A stretch of DNA of 64,000 nucleotides from NCBI RefSeq assembly GCF_014467235.1, contig NZ_NKHP01000001.1, positions 344,295 to 408,294 on the forward strand. The letters are read 5' to 3'. This document shows, piece after piece, positions 62,414-64,000 of the stretch. This DNA comes from Xenorhabdus indica. Lineage in GTDB: Bacteria > Pseudomonadota > Gammaproteobacteria > Enterobacterales > Enterobacteriaceae. A program made the translations under genes and the position numbers. Each line of letters opens with the position of its first letter. Positions within the stretch are counted from its first letter, which is position 1. Under the pieces are notes generated by a model, which was not told the origin of the DNA, ran no database searches, and saw only the letters and a program-made list of their open reading frames with translations.

Positions 62414-62899
62414 AGTTGTATCCAGTTTATTCTCACAGCATGACCTCAATAGCAGCAAGCTGTGTTTAAGGAGCCATTGTGACATAGACAACTACAGTAT
62501 TAACAGAGCGAATTTACACGAAAAACCAATAGGTTGTATTTTACACTACTCACAAAATTAGATGCTGTATTTATTTTATTCAATTACTGAAAGCGTATAA
62601 CTGCCTTTTCATAATAACGAGACATTTAGCTCTCAAAACCCTTTACTCCTCGCGATATGAAGAGTAAGAAAGCACTCTTATATTTTGAGAATTCATATTA
62701 AATAGACGAAAAGTCATTTTGTTAAAAAAAATAAACTAAATTACTCTACTTAATATTTTGATTATTTTTTAAAATTGTAACCAAATTCACATAATCATAA
62801 CTATTAGTGTTTATTTCTATTGTTATTTTTATCAAAATTCATAATCTTTTAATGCTCTTGAAATACTATAGTTGCATGTATTGCAAAGGAAAAAACATT
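62414..62899. other. cycA-loiP divergent region
   Basis: 486 AT-rich bases between divergent cycA and loiP, holding both promoters. Upstream in-frame extensions of both genes run into it but have no family likeness. No other gene seen. Confidence 0.45.
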
Positions 62900-63652
62900 A
62901 TGAAAATTAAAGCACTTGTTGCAGTAGCTGTTTCTGCTGTAATTCTGACAGGTTGTAAGAATATTGATCATGGAATGCTGGTTCACTCCGGAATGCAACT
63001 ATTCCAGGCGGCGACTTTAAGTGATTCTGATGTCAAACGGTTATCTGACCAAACATGTAATGATATGGATGCACAGAATAAAATTGCACCGGCATCCAGC
63101 CAATACACTAAGCGTCTGAACAAAATCGCCAAAGCATTAGGTAACGAAGTTAACGGTACACCAGTTAACTATAAAGTTTATCTGACTGATGATGTGAATG
63201 CATGGGCAATGGCTAACGGTTGCGTGCGTGTGTATAGCGGCCTGATGGACATGATGAACGACAATGAAGTCGAAGGCGTTCTAGGCCACGAAATGGGTCA
63301 CGTTGCACTGGGCCACTCCCGTAAAGCAATACAGGTTGCTTATGCTACAGTTGCTGCACGTACCGCGGCTGCATCAGCCGGTGGTGTAGCTGCACAACTG
63401 AGTGATTCTCAGCTTGCAGCACTGGGGGAAAAACTGATCAACTCGCAGTTCTCGCAGCATCAGGAAAGTCAAGCTGATGACTTCTCTTATGATCTGCTGA
63501 AAAAACGCAATATCAAAACTGAGGGTTTAGTCACCAGCTTCGAGAAACTGGCTAAACTGGGCAGTGGTGAAACCAGTATGTTTGATTCACACCCGCCTTC
63601 ACAGGAGCGTGCTCAACACGTTCGTGATCGTATCGCAGCAGAAAAGAAATAA
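62900..63652 (+). CDS. loiP: Metalloprotease LoiP (YggG), M48 family lipoprotein
   Basis: A 250-residue outer membrane lipoprotein protease (E. coli LoiP 252). The signal MKIKALVAVAVSAVILTGC ends in a lipobox with Cys19. The zinc motif HEMGHVALGH (HExxH) and the third ligand in ESQADDFSYDLL are intact. Conserved parts include NYKVYLTDDVNAWAMANGCV and YSGLMDMMNDNEVEGVLG. E. coli LoiP works with BepA/YcaL-type proteases in envelope quality control at low osmolarity. The start at 62900 follows AAAGGA. Confidence 0.95.
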   Translation: MKIKALVAVAVSAVILTGCKNIDHGMLVHSGMQLFQAATLSDSDVKRLSDQTCNDMDAQNKIAPASSQYTKRLNKIAKALGNEVNGTPVNYKVYLTDDVNAWAMANGCVRVYSGLMDMMNDNEVEGVLGHEMGHVALGHSRKAIQVAYATVAARTAAASAGGVAAQLSDSQLAALGEKLINSQFSQHQESQADDFSYDLLKKRNIKTEGLVTSFEKLAKLGSGETSMFDSHPPSQERAQHVRDRIAAEKK

Positions 63653-63687
63653 TTAACCCGCATTCTGGGTAAAAAATTGAACTAAGA

Positions 63688-63745
63688 GCCTGTTCCAAGA
63701 TTAGAATTTTAGACGAATAAAAAACCGATCTAAAAAGGAACAGGC
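63688..63745. repeat. Inverted repeat at the transposase remnant
   Basis: GCCTGTTCC (63688-63696) and GGAACAGGC (63737-63745) are exact complements with a 40-base spacer. The right arm lies at the first recognisable codons of the IS982-like frame. It may belong to the element end or act as a terminator for loiP. Confidence 0.55.
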
Positions 63746-64000
63746 GATTGTCAAGTTAGCTGAAATTTTCTGTGATCTCGATGATTTTTGCTGTTTTTTC
63801 ATGTCTGGCAGACACAATAAGCAGTTTCCGTATTAAAAAAATAACGTTCATTCTCTTATTTCCGTTTTTCCCATCATGCAAAATTAAAACAGCAGGATTG
63901 CTTTCATTAATTCAACTAAAATAATGGCACACCCTAACCTACATATTCCCCAGAAATCAGCTCTTTTTATTTACTCATTTCTCAAGGTTATTTTATTTCT
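63732..64000 (+). pseudogene. Decayed IS982-family transposase (runs off the window)
   Basis: From 63732 the frame reads KKEQAIVKLAEIFCDLDDFC, the N-terminus of IS982-type transposases, up to a stop at 63834. After a degenerate stretch with a second stop at 63885, the same frame resumes with RIAFINSTKIMAHPNLHIPQ, which resembles the DDE-domain segment GIxFIDSTKIxVCHNLRIP of the family. About 80-100 residues between the two parts are missing and the catalytic Asp of FIDST is Asn. The element is inactive. Confidence 0.65.

Noticed and set aside
1-64000. CRISPR arrays and rRNA genes
   Set aside because: No regularly spaced repeats of 23-40 bases and no rRNA sequence were seen; the hemR-hemS repeat has a 15-16 base period without spacers.

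Overview
The window reads as chromosome of an entomopathogenic Morganellaceae gamma-proteobacterium, most likely Photorhabdus (Xenorhabdus is the main alternative). The reasons are an E. coli-like order of housekeeping genes with close protein similarity, AT-rich intergenic DNA, a yersiniabactin-type siderophore assembly line, a Yersinia-like heme uptake operon and a decayed IS982-type transposase. This was judged from remembered family sequences, not from a database search.

Region 1 (1-18466) is the right part of a yersiniabactin-like cluster: the 3' end of an HMWP2/Irp2-like NRPS, a 3946-residue HMWP1/Irp1-like PKS-NRPS, a thiazolinyl imide reductase (YbtU/Irp3), a type II thioesterase (YbtT/Irp4) and a salicylate-AMP ligase fused to a salicylate synthase (YbtE + Irp9). 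Adjacent genes overlap by 1-4 bases or lie 12 bases apart, so they form one operon. Three features depart from yersiniabactin: the PKS module has lost its C-methyltransferase core but kept the lid; an additional Cy-A-PCP cysteine module sits before the terminal thioesterase; and the salicylate synthase is welded to the ligase. The predicted product is a salicyl-capped chain without gem-dimethyl and with one more cysteine than yersiniabactin, in line with piscibactin/ulbactin/photoxenobactin-type metabolites. Transport, receptor and regulator genes are not in the window.

Region 2 (18500-50060) is conserved core: pdxH-tyrS-pdxY, anmK, slyB/slyA, ydhL, gloA, rnt, grxD, sodB, ynhF (28 codons), purR, punR/punC, cfa, ribE, mdtK, two identical tRNA-Val(GAC) genes, pykF, lpp, an L,D-transpeptidase, menI-ydiJ, ydiK, the sRNA gene rprA with a candidate RcsB box, ppsA/ppsR and aroH. 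Candidate Cra sites lie before both pykF and ppsA, matching the glycolysis/gluconeogenesis switch.

Region 3 (50060-56325) is a Fur-controlled heme operon hemR-hemS-hmuT-hmuU-hmuV: receptor, cytoplasmic heme handling protein, periplasmic binding protein, permease and ATPase.

Region 4 (56326-64000) is more accessory: an orphan lambda-type holin, a divergent EamA exporter/LysR pair, about 1 kb of degenerate DNA with short relic frames, a YhhY-like acetyltransferase, a broken SnoaL-like gene, cycA, loiP and the decayed IS982-type transposase at the right edge.
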